Of a stretch of 64,000 bases of DNA, positions 45,456 to 54,310 are shown piece after piece. Source of the stretch: Calothrix sp. NIES-2100. Lineage in GTDB: Bacteria > Cyanobacteriota > Cyanobacteriia > Cyanobacteriales > Nostocaceae. The translations under genes were made by a program, and so were the position numbers. Position 1 is the first letter of the stretch; every line of letters starts with the position of its first letter. Where the stretch lies: positions 543,738-607,737 of the forward strand of contig NZ_AP018178.1 of the NCBI RefSeq assembly GCF_002368195.1, read 5' to 3'. The notes below the pieces were generated by a model. It did no database searches and was not told the origin of the DNA. It saw only the letters and a list, made by a program, of their open reading frames with translations.

Positions 45456-47030
45456 ATGACTCATCTTCAGCGCCGAGAAGCAGAAATTTCCCAATTTGTA
45501 GTTACCGCAGCACAAATGCGGGAGATTGAAGAAAGGATATTTGCCTGTGGAATGCCTGTAGCGGCTTTAATGGAAAAGGTAGCAGGACTAATTTCCCGTC
45601 GCCTGGTGGCGATGATTCCTCATGGAAAATCTCGTGTGGGGGTTTTAGTCGGCCCGGGACATAATGGCGGCGATGCTTTGGTAGTAGCGCGAGAATTGCA
45701 CTTTCAGGGCTATGAGGTTTGGATCTATAATCCTTTTACTAAATTCAAGGAATTAACTGCCCAGCATTTGCAATATGCTCAGAGTTTGGGGATACCTTGT
45801 TATCAAGCAATTGAGCAGTTACCAGATTGCGATGTCTTGGTTGATGGCTTGTTTGGCTTTGGTTTAGAAAGAAAACTGACAGATGCAATGTCTCCGACGG
45901 GCTACGCCTACGCCTCTACTATCGAAGAGTTAAATACCTGGAAACAGCCAATTTTTAGCATTGATTTACCTTCCGGCTTACACACCGATACAGGTGAGGT
46001 GTTAGGAACTGCAATTCGCGCTACTCACACATTTTGCTTAGGTTTATGGAAACTGGCTTTTTTACAGGATCAAGCTTTAGATTATCTCGGTAATGCAGAG
46101 TTAATCGATTTTGATATCCCTGTAGCTGATGTAGAAGCTGTACTCAAAGATACACCGAGATTTACCCGCATTACCACTGGAAAAGCGATCGCAAATCTCC
46201 CCCTACCCCGTCCCCCAGTCACCCACAAATACAAAGAAGGACATTTACTGTTAATTTGCGGTTCCCATCGCTATGCTGGCGGCGCAATTTTAACGGCTTT
46301 GGGTGCGCGTGCTAGTGGTGTGGGTATGCTGTCAATTGCTGTACCAGAATATCTTAAACCGATTTTGGTGTCACATTTACCGGAAGCATTGGTAATTGGC
46401 TGTCCAGAGACGGAAACAGGAGCCATTGCTCAATTACAATTACCAGAGAAAACCGATTTGAGTTCCTTTGATGCGATCGCAATCGGCCCTGGTTTAACTA
46501 CAGATAGCACTCCCATTGTGCAACAGGTAATCGCCAGCGAACGCCCTTTACTTCTGGATGCTGATGCTTTAAATATCTTGGCACAAATGGGAACCATCCC
46601 CACCTTACAAAAACGCCAAGCACCCACAATACTTACACCCCACGAAGGTGAATTTAAGCGGTTATTTCCTAATATTCCTCACATTCATCAAGATAGAGTC
46701 AAAGCTGTGCAAGAAGCAGCCTTACAAAGTGGGGCGATCGTTTTATTAAAAGGTGCAAGAACAGTAATTGCTAATTCCCAAGGTTCATTGTGGCTAAATC
46801 CCAAAAGTACCCCAGCCTTAGCCCGTGGTGGTAGTGGCGATGTATTAACTGGGCTACTTGGCGGATTACTAGCCCAAGCGATCAAAAAACAACTTCCCAT
46901 TGAAGATATTGTCGCCACTGCTTCTTGGTGGCACTCTCAAGCCGGGATTATAGCAGCCCAAGAGCGCACAGAATTAGGAGTAGATGCCTTTACTTTGACA
47001 CAATATTTAATGAAGGCAATTAGTCAATAG
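45456..47030 (+). CDS. nnr: Bifunctional NAD(P)HX epimerase/dehydratase
   Basis: This 524-residue fusion repairs hydrated NAD(P)H. The N-terminal epimerase half (NnrE/YjeF_N) has GPGHNGGDALVVARELH and VDGLFGFGLERKL; the C-terminal ADP-dependent dehydratase half (NnrD, ribokinase-like) has LICGSHRYAGGAIL, LTPHEGEFKRLF and ARGGSGDVLTGLLGGLLAQ with the catalytic Asp. Length fits the fused family. About residue 148 a stretch SPTGYAYAS is encoded by DNA resembling a dispersed repeat and looks like an in-frame insertion. The start codon lies in a repeat phrase (CGATTCATGACTCAT), and the stop lies in an STRR array, so both gene borders have been shaped by repeats. Confidence 0.94.
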   Translation: MTHLQRREAEISQFVVTAAQMREIEERIFACGMPVAALMEKVAGLISRRLVAMIPHGKSRVGVLVGPGHNGGDALVVARELHFQGYEVWIYNPFTKFKELTAQHLQYAQSLGIPCYQAIEQLPDCDVLVDGLFGFGLERKLTDAMSPTGYAYASTIEELNTWKQPIFSIDLPSGLHTDTGEVLGTAIRATHTFCLGLWKLAFLQDQALDYLGNAELIDFDIPVADVEAVLKDTPRFTRITTGKAIANLPLPRPPVTHKYKEGHLLLICGSHRYAGGAILTALGARASGVGMLSIAVPEYLKPILVSHLPEALVIGCPETETGAIAQLQLPEKTDLSSFDAIAIGPGLTTDSTPIVQQVIASERPLLLDADALNILAQMGTIPTLQKRQAPTILTPHEGEFKRLFPNIPHIHQDRVKAVQEAALQSGAIVLLKGARTVIANSQGSLWLNPKSTPALARGGSGDVLTGLLGGLLAQAIKKQLPIEDIVATASWWHSQAGIIAAQERTELGVDAFTLTQYLMKAISQ

Positions 47031-47118
47031 TCAATAGTCAGTTGTCAGTTGTCATTTGTCATTTGTCATTTGTCTCCCTTGTCCCCCTTGTCTCCCTTGT
47101 CCCCCCTCATCCCCCTTC
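47021..47118. repeat. STRR array between nnr and crtW
   Basis: Heptamers AGTCAAT, AGTTGTC and TTGTCAT are repeated, followed by CCTTGTCTC/CCTTGTCCC nonamers. The array includes the stop codon of nnr (47028-47030) and reaches the 3' end of crtW. Confidence 0.8.
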
Positions 47119-47940
47119 TACCGTCTGCTCGGTCACTGAGCAAAGCCGTTCGCGGAGCGTCTCGCAGAGAAGTGCTGCCTTATTTCGTTGATAAACCTGA
47201 GGAAGTCGCCACCAAGCTACATGGGGATACTCATGATGTTCTTGATGGTAGCCAAAGTGATAGCAAGCAATGAATGACCAAAAAGTTGGTAATCCTATTG
47301 TTTGGGTGCAATGAGGATAAATATACCCTGATTTAGGTTCGCGATGGGGTAAATATGTCCCAAAATAAAAGAGTTGAATGGAACTCAAAATCGGCGGAAT
47401 ACACCAGAATACGGTGAGATTCATTACCTGCATGTGCAAAACAAATCTGGCAAAATTAAATATGATTGTGAACCCAAGTAATTGTTGCCAAGTTGAGTAT
47501 TCCATCATGAAGCGAAAATACCAAAAAAATCCATTTTTTCGCTTTTGGTCATGAAAATCGGGGTCAAGTTCGCTCGCAGGATGACGATGATGTAACCAAT
47601 GTTTTTTCACAAGCTGTTGATAGGGAAATAAAGCATAAAGCATCACAGCTAGTGAACCAATAAAATGATTAAGTTTCAGATTTTGGCGACAAACCGAGCC
47701 ATGCATGGCATCATGACCAATAATAAATAGTCCTGTATAGAGGAACATCTGCCAAACGACTGCAATCGGTATCACCCAAATTGGCAGTTTGTCATAGTCA
47801 ATGGTAAGTAACCAAACTAAACTCCCTACCCAAAGACTAATAATCACCACAGCAATTATCAAGCTATAAGCAGTATCTTGTCTAGTGGCAAAATTTTCAA
47901 TCTCTACATTATAACTGAGTGGTTTGTCGCAAATATTCAA
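47107..47940 (-). CDS. crtW: CrtW-type beta-carotene ketolase
   Basis: This 277-residue membrane di-iron enzyme has histidine clusters GHDAMHG, KHWLHHRHP and, near the C terminus, YHFGYHQEHHEYPH, the pattern of the CrtW ketolase/desaturase superfamily. It also has FYFGTYLPHRE, found in cyanobacterial CrtW, and several hydrophobic segments. It would introduce keto groups at C4/C4' of beta-carotene, making echinenone or canthaxanthin-type pigments. The last 22 residues (AALLCETLRERLCSVTEQTVEGG) are encoded by a dispersed repeat, GAGACGCTCCGCGAACG-like, and are unlikely to be ancestral. A general fatty-acid desaturase is less likely given the YLPHRE motif. Confidence 0.88.
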   Translation of the reverse strand: MNICDKPLSYNVEIENFATRQDTAYSLIIAVVIISLWVGSLVWLLTIDYDKLPIWVIPIAVVWQMFLYTGLFIIGHDAMHGSVCRQNLKLNHFIGSLAVMLYALFPYQQLVKKHWLHHRHPASELDPDFHDQKRKNGFFWYFRFMMEYSTWQQLLGFTIIFNFARFVLHMQVMNLTVFWCIPPILSSIQLFYFGTYLPHREPKSGYIYPHCTQTIGLPTFWSFIACYHFGYHQEHHEYPHVAWWRLPQVYQRNKAALLCETLRERLCSVTEQTVEGG

Positions 47941-48487
47941 GCCTATCTCCCTTGATTTGGTATTTTAAATTAGAAAATTAATTGTAATTTCTTAACTATT
48001 ATCCTGGCTGGTTCCAAGATTTAGAAGGTGAAACTACTTTAATTACTACCTAATTTGCTTAATTACTAATTCGTAATTTTTGGTTTTAATCCCCCTGAGT
48101 AATTTCAGTTTTAGCAGTTATCTGCAACAGCCTTTAATTACAAATTATCAATTACGAATTATTTTAACGTTATTATTTTATCTATGTAATTATTTACTGC
48201 GTTCTATCTTTAGGCGCAAAATTCAGCCCTATTATTTGATTTATGAATTTACTTCTAAAGTCTGACAATAGGCAAAAGCAAAGAAGCCTGTTGGAGGTGT
48301 AAGCAATTTTTTCCCAAATTAAAATAGATTCCTCTAGAGTGAGAGATTTATAGATAAAAAAATACCCAATTTGTGGGATGCGTCGGCAAATAATACGAAT
48401 GTTGAACTCTAAATATCTATAATTGAAGCGTTATGAGAACTTAAATAATAGATAATTTATTTTTTCATACTCCTTAAAGGTAAAACA
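47941..48487. other. Intergenic region with AT-rich inverted phrases
   Basis: No gene is supported. AATTCGTAATTTTT near 48068 and CAATTACGAATTATT near 48150 are inverted copies of one another. They are probably the remains of a hairpin-forming repeat. A 61-codon frame at 48080-48265 covers this repeat and looks accidental. Confidence 0.5.
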
Positions 48488-48532
48488 AATAAGTTCATAG
48501 TCAGGACTATAGTCTTGATTATGAACTTATTC
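48488..48532 (-). terminator. Hairpin downstream of the carbonic anhydrase gene
   Basis: AATAAGTTCATA (48488-48499) pairs with TATGAACTTATT (48521-48532), with further pairing inside (GGACTATAGTC). It lies 40 bases after the stop of the sbtA-sbtB-carbonic anhydrase operon and fits its terminator. Confidence 0.65.
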
Positions 48533-48572
48533 TACCCTGAAAATTAATGCGATAAACCGCTAGTTTAGGCTT

Positions 48573-49274
48573 CTAAGTGATGATAGTTACCTTTCCTGTA
48601 TCTAAATCGTAACGGCCTCCGACAATTTTCAGCTTACCGGACTTGAGGCGATCGCTTAACAGAGGCGATCGCTTTAAGCGTTCAATTTGATATTGCACAT
48701 TTGCAACTACAGCGTTATCCACTGCGTCACCTGGCTGATTTTTTACCTTGGCGACAGCTGGCTTAATTGCTTTGACAAAGGTACTAATATCACCCAGTAA
48801 GGCTTCGTTTTGCACAGCGGCGGTGACGGCTCCACAGCGCTCATGTCCTAGTACCATCAGTAAAGGTGAGCCTAGTAAGGTAACTGCATATTCAATACTG
48901 CCACGAGCTTCTGGTGTGGCAATATTTCCCGCAATCCGCACATCAAAGATATCGCCAATACCTTGATCGAAAACAATTTCTGCGGGAACTCTTGAATCTG
49001 CACAGCTGAGGATGGTTGCAAATGGATGTTGTGCTTGCGCAACTTCCTGCAACCTCGCCGCCGATTGATCTGGGTATTGGGGTTGATGCTGAACAAACCG
49101 CTGATTTCCCTCGATGAGCTTTTGCAGTGCAGCATCAGGAGTGAGGGATTCGGGGGTGTCTGCGGGTAATTCGGCGGCTTGAGCTTGTTTAACGGGCCAA
49201 ATTAAATCGCTGGTTGTTAGCGTTAACCCAAATACCCCCGTGGCTCCCAATTTCAAAAAGTCACGACGTTCCAT
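48573..49274 (-). CDS. Exported beta-class carbonic anhydrase (EcaB-like)
   Basis: This 233-residue protein starts MERRDFLKLGATGVFGLTLTTSD, a twin-arginine signal, so it should act outside the cytoplasm. The beta-carbonic anhydrase zinc ligands are visible: CADSRVPAE (Cys, and the Asp-Arg dyad) and later GHERCGAVTAA (His and Cys). GNIATPEARGSIEYAV is a further family block. It is probably the EcaB type known from cyanobacteria. It is the last gene of an operon, 19 bases after sbtB, behind the bicarbonate transporter gene sbtA. The role would be interconversion of CO2 and bicarbonate at the periplasmic side to supply SbtA. Confidence 0.92.
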   Translation of the reverse strand: MERRDFLKLGATGVFGLTLTTSDLIWPVKQAQAAELPADTPESLTPDAALQKLIEGNQRFVQHQPQYPDQSAARLQEVAQAQHPFATILSCADSRVPAEIVFDQGIGDIFDVRIAGNIATPEARGSIEYAVTLLGSPLLMVLGHERCGAVTAAVQNEALLGDISTFVKAIKPAVAKVKNQPGDAVDNAVVANVQYQIERLKRSPLLSDRLKSGKLKIVGGRYDLDTGKVTIIT

Positions 49275-49293
49275 AAAATGTTTTATCCGCCTC

Positions 49294-49605
49294 TTATAAT
49301 GACGCTACACATTTCATAGAGCGAATCTCCATCACATCAGAAATGTAACAGGTTCCGCCAAATTTGTTGAGCAGTGGTCTAATGTTTTCGACCACAGGCT
49401 TGAGTTGCTCTGGCATACAAAAAGCGATGATGTAGACATTATCGAGCATTGTCATGTCCAAATCTTCTGCCATACCGCGTAATCCTTTACCAGCAACGCC
49501 GCGGATCACAGCATGACCATGTACACCTGACTTGTCTAAACTATCTAATATTTTGGCAAGTTCAAAGGAGTTGGCGATAATTTCTATCTTTTTAACTAAG
49601 TGCAT
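49294..49605 (-). CDS. sbtB: PII-like regulator SbtB
   Basis: This 103-residue protein of the PII superfamily begins MHLVKKIEIIANSFELAKILDSLDKSGVHGHAVIRGVAGKG. It contains the GLRGMAEDLDMTMLDNVYIIAFC T-loop region and ends in GTCYISDVMEIRSMKCVASL. SbtB proteins bind adenyl nucleotides and inhibit or tune the bicarbonate transporter SbtA. The cysteine pair seen in the C-terminal redox loop of some SbtB proteins is not evident, although two Cys occur in the last third. The gene begins 4 bases after the sbtA stop, so the two are co-translated. Confidence 0.95.
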   Translation of the reverse strand: MHLVKKIEIIANSFELAKILDSLDKSGVHGHAVIRGVAGKGLRGMAEDLDMTMLDNVYIIAFCMPEQLKPVVENIRPLLNKFGGTCYISDVMEIRSMKCVASL

Positions 49606-49609
49606 ATTA

Positions 49610-50578
49610 TTACCTCCAAAATAGGTTAATTCCGTATAGATATAACGGAATCCCTACAATAATGTTGAATGGGAATGTGACTGCTAGGGCGGTAGAAACG
49701 TACAGACTAGGATTTGCTTCGGGAACAGTCATCCGCATAGCTGCGGGGACAGCGATGTAAGAAGCGCTGGCACACAGTACAGCAAACAGTAGCGCATCTC
49801 CCTGAGACATACCGATGAATTTGGCGAGCGGTATGGCAATGCCTGCATTGACTATTGGAATTAGTATGGCAAATAAGATCAGGAAAACTCCGGTTTTTTG
49901 CAAGTCTTTAATTCTTCTGGCGGCGACTAGTCCCATATCTAATAAAAAGAAGGTGAGAACGCCATAAAATAACCCTTGAGTAAAGGGTTCTAAAACGTGC
50001 CAACCGTGTTCTCCTGTTAAAAAGCCAATCAGGAGACTACCGACCAAAAGAAACACCGAACTATTGAGGAATGCTTCTTTTAACACTTCCGACCAAGAAA
50101 ATTCCCGCTTCTCATCTACCGTAAATATATTCACCAGGATCAGACCAACAATGATGGCTGGAGATTCCATGAGAGCCAGAGCTGCTACCATGTAGCCATC
50201 AAAACTAATACCAAGCTCTGTTAAAAAGGCACTAGCAGTAATGAAGGTGACAGCACTGATAGAACCGTAAGTTGCGGCGATCGCAGCAGCATCGTAAGTA
50301 TCAAGCTTGAGTTTGAGGATAAAAAAGGTGTAAATCGGCACAAAACAAGCCATCAACATCGCTGCCAAGAGCGTCAAAACGACTTCCTGAGTGATGCCAC
50401 TTTTAATCAATTCTACTCCGCCTTTAAAGCCAATCGCAAATAGCAGGTAAAGCGAGAACAGTTTGGGGATAGGCGCAGGAATTTCTAAATCGGACTTGAC
50501 AAAAACAGCAATCATCCCTAAAAAGAAAAACAGGACGGGCGGATTCAGAAAGTTGGATATGATTAAGCTGCTATCCAT
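49610..50578 (-). CDS. sbtA: Sodium-dependent bicarbonate transporter SbtA
   Basis: This protein of 322 residues has about ten membrane helices and starts MDSSLIISNFLNPPVLFFFLGMIAVFVKSDLEIPAPIPKLFSLYLLFAIGFKGGVELI. That is the SbtA N terminus, with the NPPVLFFFLG motif and the GFKGG segment. It imports bicarbonate with Na+ as part of the carbon-concentrating mechanism. An upstream ATG (50611) would give a longer protein, but an AGGAGGG ribosome site lies at the correct distance only for the ATG at 50578. The gene heads the sbtA-sbtB-carbonic anhydrase operon. The 240-base upstream region probably carries CO2-responsive regulation; I saw no defined operator. Confidence 0.95.
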   Translation of the reverse strand: MDSSLIISNFLNPPVLFFFLGMIAVFVKSDLEIPAPIPKLFSLYLLFAIGFKGGVELIKSGITQEVVLTLLAAMLMACFVPIYTFFILKLKLDTYDAAAIAATYGSISAVTFITASAFLTELGISFDGYMVAALALMESPAIIVGLILVNIFTVDEKREFSWSEVLKEAFLNSSVFLLVGSLLIGFLTGEHGWHVLEPFTQGLFYGVLTFFLLDMGLVAARRIKDLQKTGVFLILFAILIPIVNAGIAIPLAKFIGMSQGDALLFAVLCASASYIAVPAAMRMTVPEANPSLYVSTALAVTFPFNIIVGIPLYLYGINLFWR

Positions 50579-50850
50579 TTTCATCCCTCCTGATGCTGAT
50601 AAAACTGACAATGAAGGAAATTTGGCATCTTAAACAATTTAACGATTGACTCATGATGTATCGTGTATTGCTACCCCATGTCAATTGGTTGTCAAACCAG
50701 GGCTAGCTCAGATCACCGTATAAACTTCAGACTGAGGAACGCAAATGGATACTATCAGTTACTCGAAAACAGCAGCCCAACGCAGCAGATAAACGAGAGT
50801 GCGATCGCTCACTATCCTAACCACACCTTGGTGGTTTAAAATATTTAGTA

Positions 50851-51189
50851 ATGACAAAACTTTTATTTTTATGTAGCCAGAATAGACTGCGCAGTCCTAC
50901 CGCTGAAGTTGTGTTTTCGGAATATGCAGGACTAGAGACAGACTCGGCAGGTTTGGATCGTTATGCAGAAGTACCAGTCTCCACAGAAGCAATTGTCTGG
51001 GCTGATATCATTTTTGTGATGGAAAAGTCCCATAAACAGAAACTAGCCAAAAATTTTCAGCCTTTTCTTAAAGATAAAAGAGTTATCTGTTTGAATATTC
51101 CCGATGAATATGAATATATGGAACCAGCTTTAATTAAATTGTTAAAGCACAAGGTACTACCTATATTGAAAATAGGGATTAGAGACTAG
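50851..51189 (+). CDS. Short low-molecular-weight phosphatase-like protein
   Basis: This 112-residue protein begins MTKLLFLCSQNRLRSPTAEVVFSEY. The CSQNRLRS segment fits the C-X5-R-S phosphate-binding loop of low-molecular-weight protein tyrosine phosphatases, and it is followed by an ADIIFVMEKSH segment typical of the fold. The usual Asp-Pro general-acid motif is replaced by PDEYEYMEP, so activity or substrate may differ. It is shorter than classic members (about 150). It is divergent from the sbtA operon with no evident functional link. Confidence 0.85.
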   Translation: MTKLLFLCSQNRLRSPTAEVVFSEYAGLETDSAGLDRYAEVPVSTEAIVWADIIFVMEKSHKQKLAKNFQPFLKDKRVICLNIPDEYEYMEPALIKLLKHKVLPILKIGIRD

Positions 51190-51443
51190 GGGCTAGGGGT
51201 GGCTCAGGAACGCACTATCTTACCGTTGATGGTTCACAGTTAACAGTCTATAAGCTGATGTGCAGCTAAATTATATAAGTCAAAAACGCAAAATAATTGT
51301 AGTGCGGGCCGGAAAGCCCGCGTCTTATATACAAATTAGATGCATCGCAGCTTATTTACACAGAAAACAGATATGTTGGTTAAACCCGCCCCTAAAAAAT
51401 TCAACGACTTTAACGGCATAATTTATTTTTTGAAGTTCCCTAA
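51190..51443. other. Intergenic region with a GC-rich hairpin
   Basis: GCGGGC (51304-51309) pairs with GCCCGC (51316-51321). This belongs to a class of dispersed hairpins seen in heterocystous cyanobacteria. No gene was recognised in the rest. Confidence 0.5.
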
Positions 51444-52637
51444 TTAAGGTTTAGGCATCCACGTTGAAGCCTGCACAAACCGCAAATCATCTCCAGAAGT
51501 TGTCACGTTATATACCCAGGCAGCTATTGTAGGTATAGTACTAAAAGGAGGAGAATTATCAGAAGATTGTCCACCCAAAGCTGTGACTTGCCAACCACCA
51601 ATAACTGACTGACGACAGTAGAGTTTTTGATTATCAGTATTTAAACAACCATCAAAAAATCTGGGTTCTACAAACCTGACATTGATATCATTAATAGACA
51701 CTTTAGCTCTTTTAGCAGCATCTTTTTTCACTTTTGTTGCCGCTAGTTGGGGTAAACTTTGAACACCATCAGCAGCAAACATATAATCGCCACTCAAAGT
51801 TTTTTGAATGTAATAAATAAATCGAGCCGAAGCTGAAGGAACAATCATTTGCCAACCAGATTGATCGACATCTGGACAAGCTCCCATATCTGGTGCAGTC
51901 GGGCCAGGGCCTTTACCGCGACACCAATTCCATGTAGTAGCTTTGAGACTTTCCACATTTAGGTTAGATATAGGACGTTGTTCACGATTCACCACATCTC
52001 GCATCACTGCTTCACCAATTTCTTGGGGGATGATTCCTGAATTATTGGCAAATAAAGAATTACTAATATATGGATTATTACCTTGCAAATCTACATGAAA
52101 AATTTTGCTTGGATCGCTATTAAGTAAAATACGCCAACTCAATTTATGCTGAACAGGACAAGGTTTAGCAACTAAACAAACCTCTGGCGGAAAAGTAAGT
52201 TGAGCAGCTTGAATGCCGAGATTTTGCGGTTGAATATTTAATTTTTTGGCTACAGCTAATTTAGCTTTATAACTAATACTAGCAGGTGCATCCAGGGTAA
52301 CAAAGCCTTTGTCTGTCACGAAATAGACCCAATTTTCGCCTTTACCCCTAACTTTTACTCGCCAACCTTTCTGGGCAAATTTTGTACATGGTTCCACAAT
52401 TTTACCAGATTTATCAGGACGACAATCTGCCCAAATTGTGACATCTGTTTGCGTGATTTTAAATTTGTTTGGATTGTCTGACAATGCCGAAGCCATATTA
52501 TTTAATATCTGGTCAGCATAAATTTTAGGTATTGTCTGAGGCGGGTTAGGTGCAGTTAAACTCTGGGTTATTGTAGAAACAAAAGTGCCAATTCCGATTA
52601 ATCCACCCAGACTAAGGGCAATTAATTTGCTGTTCAT
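51444..52637 (-). CDS. Secreted protein with an internal duplication, unknown function
   Basis: This 397-residue protein begins with an export signal (MNSKLIALSLGGLIGIGTFVSTITQS). The mature part appears to contain two related halves. Each has a helical DVT/NVESL...W.WC segment, a C-rich loop, a GW.V/I....FVY/FIYY beta block, then AVAKKLNI/AKRAKVSI and a late GW.ILL/GWQVTAL segment with cysteines. The even spacing of cysteines suggests disulfides in the periplasm. I do not recognise the family; it looks cyanobacterial. The gene is transcribed alone and divergent from the repeat-protein gene at 52791. Confidence 0.8.
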   Translation of the reverse strand: MNSKLIALSLGGLIGIGTFVSTITQSLTAPNPPQTIPKIYADQILNNMASALSDNPNKFKITQTDVTIWADCRPDKSGKIVEPCTKFAQKGWRVKVRGKGENWVYFVTDKGFVTLDAPASISYKAKLAVAKKLNIQPQNLGIQAAQLTFPPEVCLVAKPCPVQHKLSWRILLNSDPSKIFHVDLQGNNPYISNSLFANNSGIIPQEIGEAVMRDVVNREQRPISNLNVESLKATTWNWCRGKGPGPTAPDMGACPDVDQSGWQMIVPSASARFIYYIQKTLSGDYMFAADGVQSLPQLAATKVKKDAAKRAKVSINDINVRFVEPRFFDGCLNTDNQKLYCRQSVIGGWQVTALGGQSSDNSPPFSTIPTIAAWVYNVTTSGDDLRFVQASTWMPKP

Positions 52638-52790
52638 ATACTCTGCTAATTTTACCTGATTAGATAGAAATAATATATTTTAATAGATGCAGACTCCTGA
52701 ATAGTCCTGAAAGTTCCCCATGATTTCGTGAGAAAAATTGCTAAATTAGGATAAAGTTAAATCGCGCAGAATTGCCAAGAGGAATTTGTT

Positions 52791-53429
52791 ATGATTTTTC
52801 CGAAAGTGGTCATGTCTAGTGTTGTAGTATTGGGAATTATGGCAATGAGCAACAACGCTAAAGCATCTATCACCAATGCAAATCATCATTCTCCGCAAAT
52901 TTATTTATCAAAATTGATTGTCCAATCTGACACTACTGTCAACCCATTGGCAGCAGAAATTGCTAACCTAGAAATTGAGCGTGTATTGCTTTTATCACGC
53001 TATACTCTTAACTCGCCTCAAGTTGTAGCGACAAATAATAAAATTCAAGATACACGTAACCGCTATATGCAAGCCCGGGGAAATAATGCACTACTTAATC
53101 AGACAATTGCTAATGCTTTAGTTAATAAAATTGCGAGCTTAGAAGTGGAAACTGCATTGCTGTATGCACGTTATCCGCAACATTCCCCACAAATTATCAC
53201 TGCTGAATCAGATGTAACAGGTTTACGCGATCGCTTGTCAAAACTCAACCTCCGCAATCACAAAAGTACGCTAAATTCGGCTGTCTCTCAAGCCATAAAA
53301 AACAAAATTTCCCAATTACAGCAGGAAATTATCCAGTTAAAAGCAAGATATCAAATAAATAGCGTTGAAGTGATTACCGCACAAGAAAAAGTTCGCTTTT
53401 TACAAAAACGATTGTCAACGCTGATTTGA
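52791..53429 (+). CDS. Secreted protein with three coiled-coil repeats
   Basis: This 212-residue protein has a clear signal peptide (MIFPKVVMSSVVVLGIMAMSNNAKA). Three repeats of about 45 residues follow the pattern (A/I)...I..LE.E...L.(A/S)RY...SPQV..A...V...R.R. They are seen at IANLEIERVLLLSRYTLNSPQVV, IASLEVETALLYARYPQHSPQII and ISQLQQEIIQLKARYQINSVEVI. Helical heptads suggest a coiled coil or hairpin stack in the periplasm. The repeat resembles helical segments of polysaccharide co-polymerases (GumC/Wzz), but no membrane partner domain is present. A ribosome site AAGAGGAA precedes the ATG. The function is unknown. Confidence 0.8.
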   Translation: MIFPKVVMSSVVVLGIMAMSNNAKASITNANHHSPQIYLSKLIVQSDTTVNPLAAEIANLEIERVLLLSRYTLNSPQVVATNNKIQDTRNRYMQARGNNALLNQTIANALVNKIASLEVETALLYARYPQHSPQIITAESDVTGLRDRLSKLNLRNHKSTLNSAVSQAIKNKISQLQQEIIQLKARYQINSVEVITAQEKVRFLQKRLSTLI

Positions 53430-53494
53430 ACATCGGGGTCAAATTTGGTCAGAACTGGGTAGATAAATTATCGTAAATCCAAATTTATCTAACC

Positions 53495-54250
53495 TCAGCA
53501 AAAAATGCTAAAGCCATCACAAGGATAAATTCTGTTAATTCGGAAAATTTGGCGGGGTTGAAAGCGATCGAGGGTACAAGTCCAAGTTAGGGAAAAATCT
53601 AAGCGATGACGAAATAATAACTCAAGACGCGATCGCGCCGTCGATAACAGTACCCCCTGATAGCGAACTAGATGAAAATCAAAATTCTCATCCTGAATAA
53701 ATAAATCTAAATTCTCTGCTTTCAGGACTGTTTGACGCATCACAGGCTCGAGAATAAAAATCATCCCATAGCGGCGAATATATTTAACTTTCTCCCGATT
53801 TTTCCCCGGTTGTTGACAAATTCCATAACCTTCTAACAACACCCCTTCATTGTGAACTAAAGCTAGATTATTCCTAATTATTTGTTTATTGATTTCCCTT
53901 TCAATATATTGAATATCTTTCTGATGTAAATAGGATAGTTTTTCTCTGTCTAGATAAGCTCGATATAAACCATCAAGTAAAGTGGCTTCAGTTTCTTTAG
54001 CAGTAATATTTGTTGCCCAAGATGGTTTAGATATACTTCTATATACAATTCCATCCCTTTTGTTTTTATATTTCCATAATTTAAATGGTTGATCAAGAGG
54101 ACGGTTAAGCGGAAATTTCTGGCGACTTGTATATTCTCGATTAACTTCAGTAAATTGAAAAAATGCACTCCGAACAGTTTCGGGTGTGAGAATAAGCAAA
54201 CGCCCATCACCAGCTAATGATAATTGAATTGACACCATAAGCAATGCCAA
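53495..54250 (-). CDS. Unrecognised 251-aa protein
   Basis: I do not recognise this protein. It has an early hydrophobic stretch (MALLMVSIQLSLAGDGRLLILTPE) that is too polar for a clear signal peptide, a middle rich in charged residues, and a C-terminal beta-like region with Arg/Phe patterns (FRHRLDFSLTWTC, FQPRQIFRINRIYP). Two HIP1-type sites in the gene and its start/stop placement support that it is a real gene. The next gene upstream on the strand, at 54372, may share a transcript, but a 15-bp tandem repeat lies between. No function is assigned. Confidence 0.65.
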   Translation of the reverse strand: MALLMVSIQLSLAGDGRLLILTPETVRSAFFQFTEVNREYTSRQKFPLNRPLDQPFKLWKYKNKRDGIVYRSISKPSWATNITAKETEATLLDGLYRAYLDREKLSYLHQKDIQYIEREINKQIIRNNLALVHNEGVLLEGYGICQQPGKNREKVKYIRRYGMIFILEPVMRQTVLKAENLDLFIQDENFDFHLVRYQGVLLSTARSRLELLFRHRLDFSLTWTCTLDRFQPRQIFRINRIYPCDGFSIFC

Positions 54251-54310
54251 ATTTGCTGCTATAAAATCGTTAACCCTAAGCTTATCCGAGAAGTAAAAGC
54301 CTTGCTCACT

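Noticed and set aside
48080..48265. 61-codon frame with hydrophobic residues
   Set aside because: It covers inverted AATTCGTAATT repeats, has no ribosome site and reads as translated repeat DNA.
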